NCBI RefSeq assembly: GCF_027568515.1
Contig: NZ_JANKZF010000012.1
Location: forward strand, 18,441-82,440
Length of the DNA: 64,000 nt
Reading direction: 5' to 3'
From: Arthrobacter sp. HY1533
GTDB taxonomy: Bacteria > Actinomycetota > Actinomycetes > Actinomycetales > Micrococcaceae
The notes under the pieces were generated by a model. The model did not search any database and was not told the DNA's origin. It saw only the letters and a list, made by a program, of their open reading frames with translations. Shown piece after piece: positions 34,556-45,262 of the stretch. The first letter of the stretch is position 1, and the number at the start of each line of letters is the position of its first letter. Position numbers and translations under genes: made by a program.

Positions 34556-35968
34556 CTACACGCGGGGAGCGGCGGCACCCACCCGGGTGCCGGCGTCGTA
34601 CGAGTAGACCTGCTTCCCGCCGATAAACACCTGCGTGGCGCGCTGCAGGACATCCAGGGGGTCCCCGCTCCACAGCACCAGGTCGGCATCCTTGCCCACC
34701 TTCAGCGAGCCAATCCGGTCCGACAGGCCCAGCACCTTGGCGGGGTTGATCGTGATGGCGCGCAACGCCGTGTCCCGGTCCAGGCCCTCGCGCACGGCGA
34801 AGGTGGCCTGGTGGATGAGGAAATTGATGGGAATGACGGGGTGGTCGGTGATGATGGAAATCTCCACGCCGGCCGCCGCAAGCTTGCCCGGGTTGGCAAT
34901 GGAGCGGGCGCGCAGCTCCGGCTTGGACTTGGTGGTGAACAGCGGCCCGATCAGCACCGGCGTGCCGCGTGCGGCCAGGACATCGCCCAGCACGTGGGCC
35001 TCGGTTCCGTGGTCGATGACGAGGTCATAGCCAAACTCCTCGGCGAGGCGGATGGCGGTGGCGACGTCGTCCGCGCGGTGGCAGTGCTGGCGCCAGGGGA
35101 TTTCGCGGCGCAGCACCATGGCGAGCGCCTCCATGTGGGCGTCCCGGGGGCGCGGTTCGGGCTGCGCCATCCAGTTCTGCGCCGCCATGAACGCCTGGCG
35201 GATCACCAGGGCGGTGCCCAAACGGGTTGAGGGCGTCTTCTTCTGCTCGCCGTAGACGTTCTTGGGATTCTCGCCCAGGGCCGACTTGAGCCCGCTGGGG
35301 GAGCGGAGCACCATTTCCTCGATGTAGCGACCGTGCGTGTGGAGGGCAACGGCGAGGCCGCCGATCGGGTTGCCGGAGCCGGGGTTCACGTTGACGGCCG
35401 TGATGCCGCCGGCCAGGGCGTCGTCAAAGCCGGGGTCAAAGGGATCCACGGCGTCAATGGCCCGGACCCCCGCCATGACGGGATCGGTCATCTCGTTGAC
35501 GTCACTGGTGCTGGGCACCTCGCCCTCGGGGTCCATGCCCAGGTGGACGTGCGCATCAATGAGGCCCGGCAGCAGCCACTGGCCCGCCGCATCCAGGACG
35601 TCGGCGCCCTCGGGAACCGTGATCGAGGCGCCAAGGCCCAGGATCTTGCCGCCCTCCACCAGCACGGTGCCGTGGAACGGTTCACCTTCGATGGGGACCA
35701 CGTGGGCGTTGGTGATGGCCAGGACGCGCCTCTTTGCCGCGGCGGCCGCCTCCCGGATGGTGGCGCTGATGCTTGCGGTGTCGGGCTTCTTCGCCGGAAC
35801 GGGCACGGGCTTCTTGCCGCCCTTGCCCTGCTTTCCGGTGGCGCCGGCCGCAGCAACGGTGCCGGGCTTGAGGGGAATCGAGCCTGGCTTTCCTGCCGGA
35901 GCAGCCGCCCTGCGGGTCACCCTGCCAGGGACGAAACCGGGATTGGGGGTGGGCTGTGAGCTGCTCAT
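34556..35968 (-). CDS. Amidohydrolase family protein
   Basis: A 470-residue metal-dependent hydrolase. The first 65 residues are a basic, Ala/Pro/Lys-rich disordered extension. The composite domain begins at about 83 (VLAITNAHVVPIEGEPFHGT), and the metal motif HVHLG lies in LLPGLIDAHVHLGMD, followed by a TIM-barrel with QHCHRADD, IDHGTEAH and IITDHP. It resembles imidazolonepropionase or dihydroorotase-like enzymes of unknown substrate. The disordered N-terminus is unusual for the family. It is divergent from an SDR gene, 96 nt apart. Confidence 0.87.
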   Translation of the reverse strand: MSSSQPTPNPGFVPGRVTRRAAAPAGKPGSIPLKPGTVAAAGATGKQGKGGKKPVPVPAKKPDTASISATIREAAAAAKRRVLAITNAHVVPIEGEPFHGTVLVEGGKILGLGASITVPEGADVLDAAGQWLLPGLIDAHVHLGMDPEGEVPSTSDVNEMTDPVMAGVRAIDAVDPFDPGFDDALAGGITAVNVNPGSGNPIGGLAVALHTHGRYIEEMVLRSPSGLKSALGENPKNVYGEQKKTPSTRLGTALVIRQAFMAAQNWMAQPEPRPRDAHMEALAMVLRREIPWRQHCHRADDVATAIRLAEEFGYDLVIDHGTEAHVLGDVLAARGTPVLIGPLFTTKSKPELRARSIANPGKLAAAGVEISIITDHPVIPINFLIHQATFAVREGLDRDTALRAITINPAKVLGLSDRIGSLKVGKDADLVLWSGDPLDVLQRATQVFIGGKQVYSYDAGTRVGAAAPRV

Positions 35969-36064
35969 GACTGCCTTTCGTGGGCCGGGGTGGACACTTC
36001 CAAGCTATCGCGTTTGCGCCGTGCACCACACGGGGGCGCACCGCGGCGGCGCTAGGCTGGGCAA

Positions 36065-36814
36065 ATGAACGAGAAAACCGCATTGATCACGGGCGTGGGC
36101 CGCACGGCGGGCATTGGGGCCGGCATCGCCAGGGCGCTCGCCGCCGACGGCTGGGACCTGGTCCTGAACTACTGGCAGGGCTATGACGAGCGCATGCCGT
36201 GGGGCGTGCAGCCTGAGGACGTCCTCACGCTGACCGCCGAGCTCGAGACCGCCGGCGCCCGGGTGTGGCCCCTGCCCGCGGACTTGGCCGACCCTTCCGC
36301 CGTCGACCGGCTCTTTGCCCATATCGCCGAGGAGGCCGGGCCGCTGCAGGCCATGGTGCTCTCCCACTGCGAGTCCGTGGACTCGGCCATCCTGGACACG
36401 TCCCTGGAAAGCTTTGAACGCCACTTCGCCGTCAACAGCCGCGCTGCGTGGCAGCTGATCGCCGCCTTTGCCCGGCAGGCAACGCCCGACGGCGGCGCGG
36501 TCGTTGCGCTGACCAGCGACCACACAGCGTTCAACCTGCCCTACGGCGCTTCCAAGGGTGCCCTGGACCGGATCGTGATTGCCGCGGCGCGCGAGCTGGG
36601 CGGCCAGGGCATCAGCGCCAATGTGCTCAACCCCGGCCCCGTGGACACCGGATGGATGGATGCCGGCACCAGGGACCACCTGGCCGCACAGCATCCCGGT
36701 GGCCGGCTTGGCACCCCGGCAGATGTGGCACCCACCGTGGCTTTCCTGCTCTCGCCGGGCGGGCGCTGGGTCAGCGGCCAGCTCATCAAGGCCGACGGCG
36801 GCTTCTCCTCCTAG
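36065..36814 (+). CDS. SDR family oxidoreductase
   Basis: A 249-residue short-chain dehydrogenase with a longer first loop, TGVGRTAGIG (9-18), and catalytic Tyr160 and Lys164 (YGASK) preceded by VVALTSDHT. C-terminal PGPVDTGWMD and GQLIKADGGFSS match FabG-like enzymes. The GVGRTAGIG variant is that of 3-ketoacyl-ACP-reductase-like proteins, but the substrate is not certain. TAGGCT (36053-36058) ends 6 nt before the ATG, so the mRNA is probably leaderless. It shares a short divergent promoter region with the amidohydrolase gene. Confidence 0.87.
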   Translation: MNEKTALITGVGRTAGIGAGIARALAADGWDLVLNYWQGYDERMPWGVQPEDVLTLTAELETAGARVWPLPADLADPSAVDRLFAHIAEEAGPLQAMVLSHCESVDSAILDTSLESFERHFAVNSRAAWQLIAAFARQATPDGGAVVALTSDHTAFNLPYGASKGALDRIVIAAARELGGQGISANVLNPGPVDTGWMDAGTRDHLAAQHPGGRLGTPADVAPTVAFLLSPGGRWVSGQLIKADGGFSS

Positions 36815-37049
36815 CGCTGGCGGCCGCGCTGGCCACGGCGGCGCCAGCATCCGGCAGCACCAGGCGGCGCCAGTTCATGCCGCCGTCTGTACCAAGTCAC
36901 TCCACTGTCCACGGGCGAAGACGGCAGGTCAGGAAGCCGTCAAGATTGCCGCGGACGGCGTTAAGAACACGTAAAAACAAGCTCCAAACCCACGCCACGG
37001 GTGTGCGATTGAGAAAGACATCAACGCACATTGTGAAAGTAGGTTTGAC

Positions 37050-37142
37050 GTGGTTTTGCTGACGTGGCTCATTCTGGGGCTGGTGGGCCTGGCGCTGCTG
37101 GTTTACCTGTTCGCGGCACTCATCCGCCCCGAGAAGTGGTGA
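37050..37142 (+). CDS. kdpF: KdpF, small subunit of the K+-ATPase
   Basis: A 30-residue single-span peptide, starting at GTG 37050 with AGTAGG upstream: VVLLTWLILGLVGLALLVYL then FAALIRPEKW. This is the KdpF form, with a membrane span and a C-terminal RPEKW. It stabilises the KdpABC complex in the membrane. The gene ends 9 nt before kdpA. The upstream gap 36815-37049 contains no gene; it must hold the kdp promoter but I could not identify a KdpE site in it. Confidence 0.9.
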   Translation: MVLLTWLILGLVGLALLVYLFAALIRPEKW

Positions 37143-37151
37143 GCGGACACC

Positions 37152-38807
37152 ATGGACCTTAATATCTTCTCGCTGGCCACTCAGCTGGCCATCCTGATCG
37201 TGGTGCTGGCGGCCCTGCAGCAGCCCCTGGGCAAGTATCTCGCCGCCACGTTCACCAGCCACAAACACCTGGCCGTGGAACGCGGACTCTACAAGCTCTC
37301 CGGGGTTGACCCCCAAGCAGACCAGCACTGGAAGGTGTACCTGCGCTCGCTGCTGGCCTTCAGCATTGTCTCCATCGTGGTGCTTTTCCTGGCCCAGCTG
37401 CTGCAGGGAATCCTGCCCTTCAACCAGGGCCTGGGTGCCGTGGACCCGTGGGTTGCCATGAACACGGCAGTCTCCTTTGTCACCAACACCAACTGGCAAA
37501 CCTACGTACCGGAGTCAACCCTGGGCTTCGGTATCCAAATGATGCTGCTCGCCGTGCAGAACTTCCTCAGCGCAGCCGTGGGCCTGGCCGTTGTGGTGGC
37601 ACTGATCCGCGGCCTGGTCCGGGCCCAGACCAGCAACCTTGGCAACTTCTGGGTCGACCTGAGCCGCGGAACCATCAGGGTCCTGTTGCCGCTGGCAGTG
37701 ATTGGCGCGGTGGTCCTGATGGTCACCGGCGTCATCCAAAACTGGGGCGGCACCAGCATCCACACGCTTGTCACCGGCGCCGCGCAAACAGTCCCCGGCG
37801 GGCCCGTGGCATCGCAGGAAGCCATCAAGCTCCTGGGCACCAACGGCGGCGGCTACTTCAACGCCAACTCCGCCCACCCCTTTGAAAACCCCACGGCGTT
37901 CAGCAGCCTGTTTGAGGTGTTCCTGATCCTTCTCATCCCGTTCTCACTTCCGGCCATGTACGGACGCATGGTGGGCGACAAACGCCAGGGCTACACGGTG
38001 CTCACCGTCATGGTGGCATTCTGGCTCGGGTCCACTGCATTGATGGCATGGGCCACCGCAGCCTTCAGCGGCAGCGGCACCAGCGTGGGCGAGGGGTTCG
38101 AGCAGCGCCTGGGCGTTGCCCCCAGCGCCTTGTTCGCAACAGCCACCACCCTGACCTCAACGGGTGCCGTGAACGTGGCCCACGATTCCCTGCCGCCCCT
38201 GGCCGGCGGGCTCGCCATGCTGAACATGATGCTGGGCGAGATCGCCCCCGGCGGCGTGGGCTCTGGACTGTACGGAATGCTGATCCTGGCCGTGGTGGCC
38301 GTCTTCATTGGCGGCCTCATGGTGGGGCGCACCCCGGAGTTCCTGGGCAAGAAAATTGGCGCACCCCAGATGAAGCTCGTGGCCCTGTATATCCTCATCA
38401 CCCCCACGCTGGCATTGCTGGGCACGGCCATCACCGTGGCAATGCCTGCGCTCGCAGCAGCGGCACCGGCCCAGGGTCCGCACGGCTTCAGCGAAATCCT
38501 GTACGCCTTCACCTCCGCCGCCAACAACAACGGCTCCGCGTTTGGCGGCATCACCAGCTCCGGCCCCGGCTTGGCCACGCTGTTGGCGCTGGCCATGTTG
38601 CTTGGCCGCTTCCTGCCCATAGCGCTGGTCCTGGCGCTCGCAGGCTCCCTGGCCAAGCAACGCAAAATCCCCGCCACCACGGGAACCCTCGCCACCCACG
38701 GCCCACTTTTCGCCGTGCTGCTGGGCGGCATCTCCCTGATCCTGACCGCACTCACCTACTTCCCCGCGCTCGCCCTGGGCCCGGCCGCCGAAGGACTCCT
38801 GAAATGA
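37152..38807 (+). CDS. kdpA: KdpA, K+-translocating subunit
   Basis: A 551-residue polytopic membrane protein (about 10 spans), the potassium channel-like subunit of the high-affinity P-type ATPase. Selectivity-filter segments are seen in [46 protein letters not shown] and [14 protein letters not shown], the four repeats expected. It lies between kdpF and kdpB; its stop overlaps the kdpB start by 4 nt. Expression is expected at potassium limitation or osmotic stress. Confidence 0.98.
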   Translation: MDLNIFSLATQLAILIVVLAALQQPLGKYLAATFTSHKHLAVERGLYKLSGVDPQADQHWKVYLRSLLAFSIVSIVVLFLAQLLQGILPFNQGLGAVDPWVAMNTAVSFVTNTNWQTYVPESTLGFGIQMMLLAVQNFLSAAVGLAVVVALIRGLVRAQTSNLGNFWVDLSRGTIRVLLPLAVIGAVVLMVTGVIQNWGGTSIHTLVTGAAQTVPGGPVASQEAIKLLGTNGGGYFNANSAHPFENPTAFSSLFEVFLILLIPFSLPAMYGRMVGDKRQGYTVLTVMVAFWLGSTALMAWATAAFSGSGTSVGEGFEQRLGVAPSALFATATTLTSTGAVNVAHDSLPPLAGGLAMLNMMLGEIAPGGVGSGLYGMLILAVVAVFIGGLMVGRTPEFLGKKIGAPQMKLVALYILITPTLALLGTAITVAMPALAAAAPAQGPHGFSEILYAFTSAANNNGSAFGGITSSGPGLATLLALAMLLGRFLPIALVLALAGSLAKQRKIPATTGTLATHGPLFAVLLGGISLILTALTYFPALALGPAAEGLLK

Positions 38808-40912
38808 ACCTCAACAACACCCTTGCGGCACTGCCCCTGGCCTTCCGCAAGCTCAACCCCCGCCAAATGGTCCACTCGCCCGTCATGTTCACGGTGCTGA
38901 TCGGCTCCCTTGTCTGCACGGCGGTGAGCATCCAGCAGCTGGCCATTGGCTCCGATTCGGCAGTCTTTTCCATCATCGTCACGGTGTGGCTCTGGCTGAC
39001 TGTGCTGTTCGGCAACCTGTCCGAGGCCATTGCCGAGGGCCGCGGCAAGGCGCAGGCAGACAGCCTCCGTGCCGCCCGCACCTCGGTCATGGCACGACGC
39101 CGGACCCGCGCCCTGGTGCCTGCCGGCGGGTCCGGCGCGGCCCAAGCAGGCGACGGATACGCGGAGGAACTGGTGCCCGGCACCGACCTCAAGGTGGGGG
39201 ACGGGGTCATCTGCGAGGCCGGGGACCTGATCCCCAGCGACGGCGACGTCATCGAGGGCCTGGCCAGCGTGGACGAATCCGCCATCACCGGCGAATCGGC
39301 CCCCGTGATCCGTGAATCCGGCGGCGACAGAAGCTCAGTCACGGGCGGCACCATGGTGCTCTCTGACAGGATCGTCATCCGCATCACCGCAGCCAGCGGC
39401 AAGACGTTCCTGGACAGGATGATCTCCCTCGTGGAGGGTGCCACCCGGCAAAAGACGCCCAATGAAATCGCGTTGAACGTGCTGCTGGCCTCCCTGACCA
39501 TTGTGTTCGTTGTCGCCGTCATGACGCTGGCCCCCATGGCGAACTTCGCCAACGCCCTGCCCACCCCCGTGGTGCTGGTGGCGCTGCTGGTCTGCCTGAT
39601 CCCCACCACCATCGGCGCGCTGGTGCCCGCCATCGGCATCGCCGGCATGGACCGGCTCATCCAGCGCAATGTCCTGGCCACCTCCGGCCGGGCCGTGGAA
39701 ACCGCCGGCGACATCACCACCCTGCTGCTCGACAAGACGGGCACCATCACCTACGGCAACCGCCGCGCCGTTGCCTTCGTGCCGGCCGACGGCGTCGACC
39801 AGCAGCTGCTCATCGAGACGGCCCGCTTGTCATCGCTGGCGGACGAGACACCCGAGGGCCGCTCCATCGTTGATCTGGCAGAGAAGGATGCGGCGCCGCA
39901 GGACGCAACGGCAACGCTGACCCCGGACGTGGAGGTCATTGAGTTCAGCGCCGTGACCCGCATGAGCGGGCTCAACCTGCCCGTGGGCCACCCCGCCAAC
40001 CCAACCCCGTCGGTGCTTGAGGTGCGCAAGGGGGCGGCGACCGCCGTCGAACACTATGCCAAGGAACGCGGCGGATTCCTGCCGCAGGAACTGGAGGAGG
40101 CGGTCCTGAAGATTTCCGGGACCGGCGGCACCCCGCTGCTCGTGGCAACTTACAGCGGCGGGCGCGCGCAGGTTCTTGGCGTGATTCACCTGGCGGATGT
40201 GGTCAAGCCCGGCATGAAGGAACGGTTCGCGGAACTGCGGGCCATGGGCATCAAGACCATCATGATCACCGGCGACAACAAGATCACCGCCGCTGCGATT
40301 GCCGCCGAGGCCGGGGTGGACGACTTTGTTGCCGAGGCCACCCCGGAGGACAAGCTGGCCGTCATCAAGGCCGAGCAAGAGGCCGGGCGCCTTGTGGCGA
40401 TGACGGGGGACGGCACCAACGATGCCCCGGCACTTGCCGCGGCTGATGTGGGTGTGGCCATGAATTCAGGCACCAGTGCGGCCAAGGAAGCGGCCAACAT
40501 GGTGGATTTGGATTCGGACCCCACCAAGCTCATTGACATTGTGGGCATCGGCAAGCAGTTGCTGATCACGCGCGGTTCGCTGACCACCTTTTCGGTGGCG
40601 AACGACGTGGCCAAGTACTTTGCCATTGTGCCGGCCCTGTTTGCCGCCACGTTCCCCGGACTGGGACTGCTGAACATCATGGGGCTGTCCTCACCCGAGA
40701 GCGCCATCCTCTCCGCGGTCATCTTCAACGCCCTGGTCATTGTTGCGCTAGTGCCGCTGGCGCTGCGCGGGGTGAAGTACAGGGCTGTTTCGGCGGCCAA
40801 GGCACTGTCCCGGAACCTGCTCATCTTTGGCCTGGGCGGCGTCATTGCCCCGTTCATTGGCATCAAGCTCATCGACCTGATGGTCTCCCTCATCCCCACG
40901 ATTGGTCACTAA
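38804..40912 (+). CDS. kdpB: KdpB, ATPase subunit
   Basis: A 702-residue P-type ATPase subunit. Phosphorylated Asp310 lies in DKTGTIT, TGES is in the actuator domain (ESAITGES), and [10 protein letters not shown] closes the P domain; KGAAT and LADETPEG lie in the nucleotide-binding part. It hydrolyses ATP to power K+ movement through KdpA. The ATG lies inside ATGA shared with the kdpA stop (38804-38807), so translation is coupled. A long open frame upstream overlaps kdpA and is not part of the protein. Confidence 0.98.
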   Translation: MNLNNTLAALPLAFRKLNPRQMVHSPVMFTVLIGSLVCTAVSIQQLAIGSDSAVFSIIVTVWLWLTVLFGNLSEAIAEGRGKAQADSLRAARTSVMARRRTRALVPAGGSGAAQAGDGYAEELVPGTDLKVGDGVICEAGDLIPSDGDVIEGLASVDESAITGESAPVIRESGGDRSSVTGGTMVLSDRIVIRITAASGKTFLDRMISLVEGATRQKTPNEIALNVLLASLTIVFVVAVMTLAPMANFANALPTPVVLVALLVCLIPTTIGALVPAIGIAGMDRLIQRNVLATSGRAVETAGDITTLLLDKTGTITYGNRRAVAFVPADGVDQQLLIETARLSSLADETPEGRSIVDLAEKDAAPQDATATLTPDVEVIEFSAVTRMSGLNLPVGHPANPTPSVLEVRKGAATAVEHYAKERGGFLPQELEEAVLKISGTGGTPLLVATYSGGRAQVLGVIHLADVVKPGMKERFAELRAMGIKTIMITGDNKITAAAIAAEAGVDDFVAEATPEDKLAVIKAEQEAGRLVAMTGDGTNDAPALAAADVGVAMNSGTSAAKEAANMVDLDSDPTKLIDIVGIGKQLLITRGSLTTFSVANDVAKYFAIVPALFAATFPGLGLLNIMGLSSPESAILSAVIFNALVIVALVPLALRGVKYRAVSAAKALSRNLLIFGLGGVIAPFIGIKLIDLMVSLIPTIGH

Positions 40913-40913
40913 C

Positions 40914-41510
40914 ATGAACGCCTACGGACGCCAACTACTCACGGCCCTGCGGTTCCTCATCTGCGCCACCCTGCTGCTGGGCCTGGCCTACCCCGTGCTG
41001 GTCTTCGGTGCCGGGCAGCTCATCGCCCCGGCCCAGGCCAACGGCTCCATCATCACCTCCGGCGGCCAGGCAGTTGGGTCCTCGCTGCTGGCCCAGCCTG
41101 TCACGGGCGAGAAGTTCTTCTACCCGCGGCCCTCGGCGGTGGGCTGGGACCCGGCCACGTCCTCGGCCAGCAACCTGGGCCCCAACCAGGCTGCGCTGGT
41201 GGAGGCCATCGCCAAGAACCGGGCAGAGGTGGCGGCCAGGGAGAAGGTTGCCCCGGACGCTGTGCCCATCGACGCCGTGACGGCCAGCGGCTCAGGCCTG
41301 GACCCGGACATTTCCCCGGCCTACGCCGCATTGCAGGTGGCGCGGGTTGCGGCCGCCAATAGCCTTAGCGAGGCAGCTGTGAAGCAGCTCGTTGCAGAGA
41401 ACACCAGCTCGGGGGTGAACGCTTTCCTGGGCCAGCCCTCCGTCAACACCACCACCCTGAATGCCGCCCTGGGGGCTGCGCAGAAATCAGCCGCTGGCCT
41501 GCGAGAATAA
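40914..41510 (+). CDS. kdpC: KdpC, stabilising subunit
   Basis: A 198-residue single-span protein: N-terminal anchor (about residues 8-32), then the periplasm-facing domain with GQLIAPAQANGS, FYPRPSAVGWDPATSSASNL, VTASGSGLDPDISP and AALQVARVA. These blocks are standard for KdpC, which assembles KdpA with KdpB. ATG 40914 lies 1 nt after the kdpB stop; a TTG 12 nt upstream would overlap kdpB. Confidence 0.96.
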   Translation: MNAYGRQLLTALRFLICATLLLGLAYPVLVFGAGQLIAPAQANGSIITSGGQAVGSSLLAQPVTGEKFFYPRPSAVGWDPATSSASNLGPNQAALVEAIAKNRAEVAAREKVAPDAVPIDAVTASGSGLDPDISPAYAALQVARVAAANSLSEAAVKQLVAENTSSGVNAFLGQPSVNTTTLNAALGAAQKSAAGLRE

Positions 41511-41513
41511 GGC

Positions 41514-44051
41514 ATGACGCGCGGCATATTGCGGATTTTCCTGGGGGCAGCCCCCGGCGTGGGCAAAACCTACTCCATGCTGGAGGAAGGCCATGCCCAG
41601 GCCGCGGCCGGAGTGGATGTGGTTGCCGGGATCATCCTGGACCACGGCCGCGAGCAGACCCGGCTGCAGCTGGAGGGCCTGGAGACAGTTCCCACCAAGC
41701 ACATCAACTACCGGGACGCCGACTTCCAGGAGCTGGACGTGGCAGCCCTGTTGGAACGGCGGCCGGCACTGGCCCTCGTGGACGAGTACGCACACTCCAA
41801 CATTCCAGGGGCCGGCAACGCCAAGCGCTGGCAGGACGTCGAGGAACTCCTGGCCGCAGGCATCGATGTGTACTCCACCGTCAACGTCCAGCACCTGGCC
41901 TCGCTGGGCGACGTGGTGGAATCCATCACCGGTGTCCGCCAACAGGAAACCGTCCCGGACGACGTGGTGCGCCGGGCCGAGCAGATTGAGCTCGTGGACA
42001 TCCCGCCGGAGCTGCTGCGCCAGCGCCTGAGCACGGGCCACGTGTATGCGGCGGACAAGGTCGATGCCGCGCTGGCCAACTACTTCAGGCTCGGCAACCT
42101 CACAGCCTTGCGCGAACTGGCGCTGCTGTGGCTGGCCGACCGTGTGGAAGAGGGCGTGGCCGCGTATAGGCAAAGCCACGGCATCGATACGAGCTGGCCC
42201 ACCCGTGAACGCGTGGTGGTGGGACTCTCCGGCGGGGCCGAGGGGGAGGTTCTGCTGCGCCGGGCCGCCCGGATCCTGAGCCGGGTCAGCGGCGGGGAAC
42301 TGCTGGCCGTGCACGTGCCGCGCTCCGACGGGGTTGCCGGGGACACGCCGTCGGCCCTGGAAGGCCAGCGCCAACTGGTCACCGACCTGGGCGGGACCTA
42401 CCACACGGTGGGCGGGGAGGACCCGGCCGCGGCGCTGCTGGATTTTGCCCGCAACGCCGGCGCCACGCAGATCGTCATCGGGTCCTCGCGGCACAGGGCC
42501 CGGCTGGGCTTCCTGCGCAGCCCCGGGGTGGGGGCGCGGGTGGTGCGCGGCGCCGGGGACATGGACGTCCACATGGTCCCGCACCCGCTGGCCACAACAG
42601 GCGGCGGCATGCGGACCCGCGGCGAGCTCAACCGCAAGCGCGTCATCGCCGGATTTGTCCTTGCCGTGGCGCTGCCCGGCGTGGTGGAACTGTTCACCGG
42701 ACCCCTGAGCCTGCAGACCACCATGGTGGTCCAGCTCGCGGCCACGATTGCCGTTGCCCTGGTGGGCGGGCTGTGGCCTGCCGTGGTCGCCGCCGTGTGG
42801 GGAAGCCTGCTGCTCAACTACTTCTCCGCACCCCCGGTGCGCACCCTGACCATCAACAACCCTGAAAACCTGCTGACGCTGGCCATCTTCCTGCTCGTGG
42901 CGGTGGCCGTGGCCCTGGCCGTGGACCAATCCGCCCGGCGCTCGCAGGAGGCCCTGCGTGCGGGGGCCGAGGCGGCAACCCTGAGCGAACTGGCCCGCGG
43001 CATCCTGGCTTCCCAGGACACCGTGCAGGTGCTGCTCGAACAGCTCCGGGACCACTTTGGCATGCGCTCAGTGGTCCTGTTTTCCAGCCAGGGGATCCCC
43101 GGCGCCTGGCAGGTTGAAGCCTCGGTGGGGGAGGAGCCGCCGCAAAGCCCGGAGGAGGCGGACACCCTTGAGGAAGTTTCCGAACATTGGATGCTGGGGC
43201 TCTCCGGGCGCATCCTGCCGGCCCGGGACCGGCGGCTGCTCAGTGCCTTCGGCGCGCACCTTTTGGCCCTGGAGCAAAGGGCGGCACTGAGTGAGACGCA
43301 GCGCGAGAACGTGCAGCTGAGCCAGGACAACAACATGAGGACCTCCGTGCTGCGGGCCGTGTCCCACGACCTGCGCACGCCGCTGGCCGGGATCAAGCTT
43401 TCCGTCAGCAGCCTGCGCCAGTCCGAGGTGGTGTTCAGCCCCGAGGACGAGGCCGAGCTGCTGGCCACCATTGAGCACTATGCCGACCGCATGGATGCCC
43501 TGGTGGGGAACCTGCTGGACATGTCGCGGCTGAGTGCCCAGATGGTGCGGCCTGTTGTTGGCCCGGTGTCGTGGCAGGAGGTGCTGCCGGCTGCCCTGCA
43601 CGGGGTGCCCGCCGAGCGGGTGCGCCGCGAGCTGCCGCCCAACATGCCGCCCATCGAGGCCGATCCGGGCCTGCTGGAGCGCGTCATCGCCAACATTGTG
43701 GAAAACGCCGTGAAGTACGCACCCGACTCGGAAATCCTTGTGGTGGGATCGGTGGGTGGCAGCGGAAGCGCCACGATCAACGGCCACCCGGCCAGCGAAC
43801 TGCGCATTGTGGACCACGGCAAGGGTGTCCCCGCGGCCGAGGTCATGGCCATGTTCCGGCCTTTCCAAAGGCTCGACGACGTCTCCTACGGCCCGCAGGG
43901 CGGCAGCGGCGTGGGCCTGGGGCTGGCAGTCGCCAAGGGATTCACCGAGATCATGGGCGGCGTGGTTGAGGCCGAGGAAACCCCCGGCGGCGGGCTGACC
44001 ATGACAGTGCGGATGCCGCTCTCCACCGGAATAGTGAGGACTGCACCGTGA
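41514..44051 (+). CDS. kdpD: KdpD, osmosensing histidine kinase
   Basis: An 845-residue sensor kinase. The N-terminal KdpD domain (about 1-210) has Walker A GAAPGVGKT (11-19) and the family's VDEYAHSNIPG; a USP-like domain follows (about 225-350). Four membrane spans (about 378-480) lead to a GAF-like segment, the H-box with His618 in SHDLRTPL, and an ATPase domain (NIVENAVKYAP, GVGLGLAVAKG). It should autophosphorylate at low K+ and pass phosphate to KdpE. It lies 3 nt after kdpC and overlaps kdpE by 4 nt. The full-length N-terminus is kept, unlike truncated KdpDs in some bacteria. Confidence 0.97.
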   Translation: MTRGILRIFLGAAPGVGKTYSMLEEGHAQAAAGVDVVAGIILDHGREQTRLQLEGLETVPTKHINYRDADFQELDVAALLERRPALALVDEYAHSNIPGAGNAKRWQDVEELLAAGIDVYSTVNVQHLASLGDVVESITGVRQQETVPDDVVRRAEQIELVDIPPELLRQRLSTGHVYAADKVDAALANYFRLGNLTALRELALLWLADRVEEGVAAYRQSHGIDTSWPTRERVVVGLSGGAEGEVLLRRAARILSRVSGGELLAVHVPRSDGVAGDTPSALEGQRQLVTDLGGTYHTVGGEDPAAALLDFARNAGATQIVIGSSRHRARLGFLRSPGVGARVVRGAGDMDVHMVPHPLATTGGGMRTRGELNRKRVIAGFVLAVALPGVVELFTGPLSLQTTMVVQLAATIAVALVGGLWPAVVAAVWGSLLLNYFSAPPVRTLTINNPENLLTLAIFLLVAVAVALAVDQSARRSQEALRAGAEAATLSELARGILASQDTVQVLLEQLRDHFGMRSVVLFSSQGIPGAWQVEASVGEEPPQSPEEADTLEEVSEHWMLGLSGRILPARDRRLLSAFGAHLLALEQRAALSETQRENVQLSQDNNMRTSVLRAVSHDLRTPLAGIKLSVSSLRQSEVVFSPEDEAELLATIEHYADRMDALVGNLLDMSRLSAQMVRPVVGPVSWQEVLPAALHGVPAERVRRELPPNMPPIEADPGLLERVIANIVENAVKYAPDSEILVVGSVGGSGSATINGHPASELRIVDHGKGVPAAEVMAMFRPFQRLDDVSYGPQGGSGVGLGLAVAKGFTEIMGGVVEAEETPGGGLTMTVRMPLSTGIVRTAP

Positions 44052-44722
44052 CAACCGTGTTGATTGTTGACGACGAACCCCAGATCCTGCGGGCACTGCA
44101 GATCAATTTGCACGCCCACGGCTACACGGTGGTTCCGGCGCACAACGGGACCACGGCGCTGGCGGCCGCCCAAACCCAGGCAATTGACGTCGTCGTGCTT
44201 GACCTGGGACTGCCGGACATGGACGGCCTGGACGTCATTGCCGGCCTGCGCGGCTGGACCGAGGTGCCCATCATTGTGCTCTCCGCCCGGCACGGCTCGC
44301 ACGACAAGGTGGAGGCGCTGGACGCCGGGGCCGACGACTACGTGACCAAGCCGTTCGGCCTGGACGAGCTGCTGGCCAGGCTGCGGGCGGCCACGCGCCG
44401 CTCAGGCACGCAGACCGCCGAGCCGCGCGTGGAGACGGCCGAATTCACGGTGGATTTGGCCAACAAGCAGGTCTTCCGGGGCGGTGCGCCCGTGCGCATG
44501 ACACCCACCGAGTGGAGCCTGCTGGAACTGCTGGTGCGCAACCCCGGACGCCTGGTAAGCCAGCAGCAACTGCTCACTGAGGTGTGGGGGCCGGCGTACG
44601 CCAAGGAAACGCACTACCTGCGCGTGTACATGGCGCAGCTGCGGCGCAAGCTGGAACACGACCCGGCCGCCCCCGTGCACCTGCTGACGGAGGCCGGGAT
44701 GGGGTACCGCTTCGCGCCCTAG
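44048..44722 (+). CDS. kdpE: KdpE, response regulator
   Basis: A 224-residue OmpR-type regulator: receiver with phosphoacceptor Asp52 (VVVLDLGLPDMDG), conserved switch region IIVLSARHGS and Lys in VTKPFG, then a winged helix (VRMTPTEWSLLELLVRNPGR, LRVYMAQLRRKLE). The start is GTG inside GTGA overlapping the kdpD stop. It should bind the kdpF promoter. Its TAG stop shares CTAG (44719-44722) with the stop of the convergent SnoaL-like gene. Confidence 0.97.
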   Translation: MTTVLIVDDEPQILRALQINLHAHGYTVVPAHNGTTALAAAQTQAIDVVVLDLGLPDMDGLDVIAGLRGWTEVPIIVLSARHGSHDKVEALDAGADDYVTKPFGLDELLARLRAATRRSGTQTAEPRVETAEFTVDLANKQVFRGGAPVRMTPTEWSLLELLVRNPGRLVSQQQLLTEVWGPAYAKETHYLRVYMAQLRRKLEHDPAAPVHLLTEAGMGYRFAP

Positions 44723-45150
44723 AGGTTGGCGGAAAGCAGTTGCGCCGTGACCCCGGCGCGGTCAATGTGCATCCAGTATTGGGTGATCAGGCCGTTGTCC
44801 ACCTGGTAGACAACTGAGTTGTACTGCCGGACCGGGCTCTGTGTGGGGGCGAAGCCCTCGACGGTGGCCACGTGCCGGCCAATTTGGCAGAAGCGCACGT
44901 GGGCCTTGTTTCCGTCAACCAGAAGCTCCTCGATGTTGAGTTCGAACTCGCCCCAGGCCTCGATCATTTCCTGGACGTGGCCGGCATAGTCTTCCGGGGT
45001 GCGTTCGACTGTGCGCGGGTCCTCGGATTGCACCTGGTGGGCCAGGACCACGGGGGCCAGGAACTCGCCCGCGCGTTCCGGGCTGCGGCCGGAGCGGACA
45101 ATCTGCAAAAACGATGTGACGACGTTGCGGGTGGATTCGGCTTCGATCAT
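44719..45150 (-). CDS. SnoaL-like / ester cyclase family protein
   Basis: A 143-residue NTF2-fold protein. FLQIVRSGRSPERAGEFLAP, VRFCQIGRHVATVEGF and VYQVDNGLITQYWMHIDRAG are typical of the SnoaL-like polyketide cyclase group, which also includes sequences with no cyclase role. The ligand is unknown. TAGAAT ends exactly 6 nt before the ATG at 45148-45150, so the mRNA is probably leaderless. It is convergent with kdpE, with overlapping stops. Confidence 0.85.
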   Translation of the reverse strand: MIEAESTRNVVTSFLQIVRSGRSPERAGEFLAPVVLAHQVQSEDPRTVERTPEDYAGHVQEMIEAWGEFELNIEELLVDGNKAHVRFCQIGRHVATVEGFAPTQSPVRQYNSVVYQVDNGLITQYWMHIDRAGVTAQLLSANL

Positions 45151-45262
45151 GCCCAAATTCTACGGTTGCCCAGAGTTGTCCGGCGACCCGGGCCGCGTGA
45201 CGGACAGCACAAAGATTTGGCGCCCCTGGGACTTATGTAGTCAGAAATGCATTAGTAAGATT

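Noticed and set aside
38048..38803. N-terminal extension of KdpB
   Set aside because: It overlaps kdpA in another frame; KdpB homologues begin at the MNLNNTL start at 38804.
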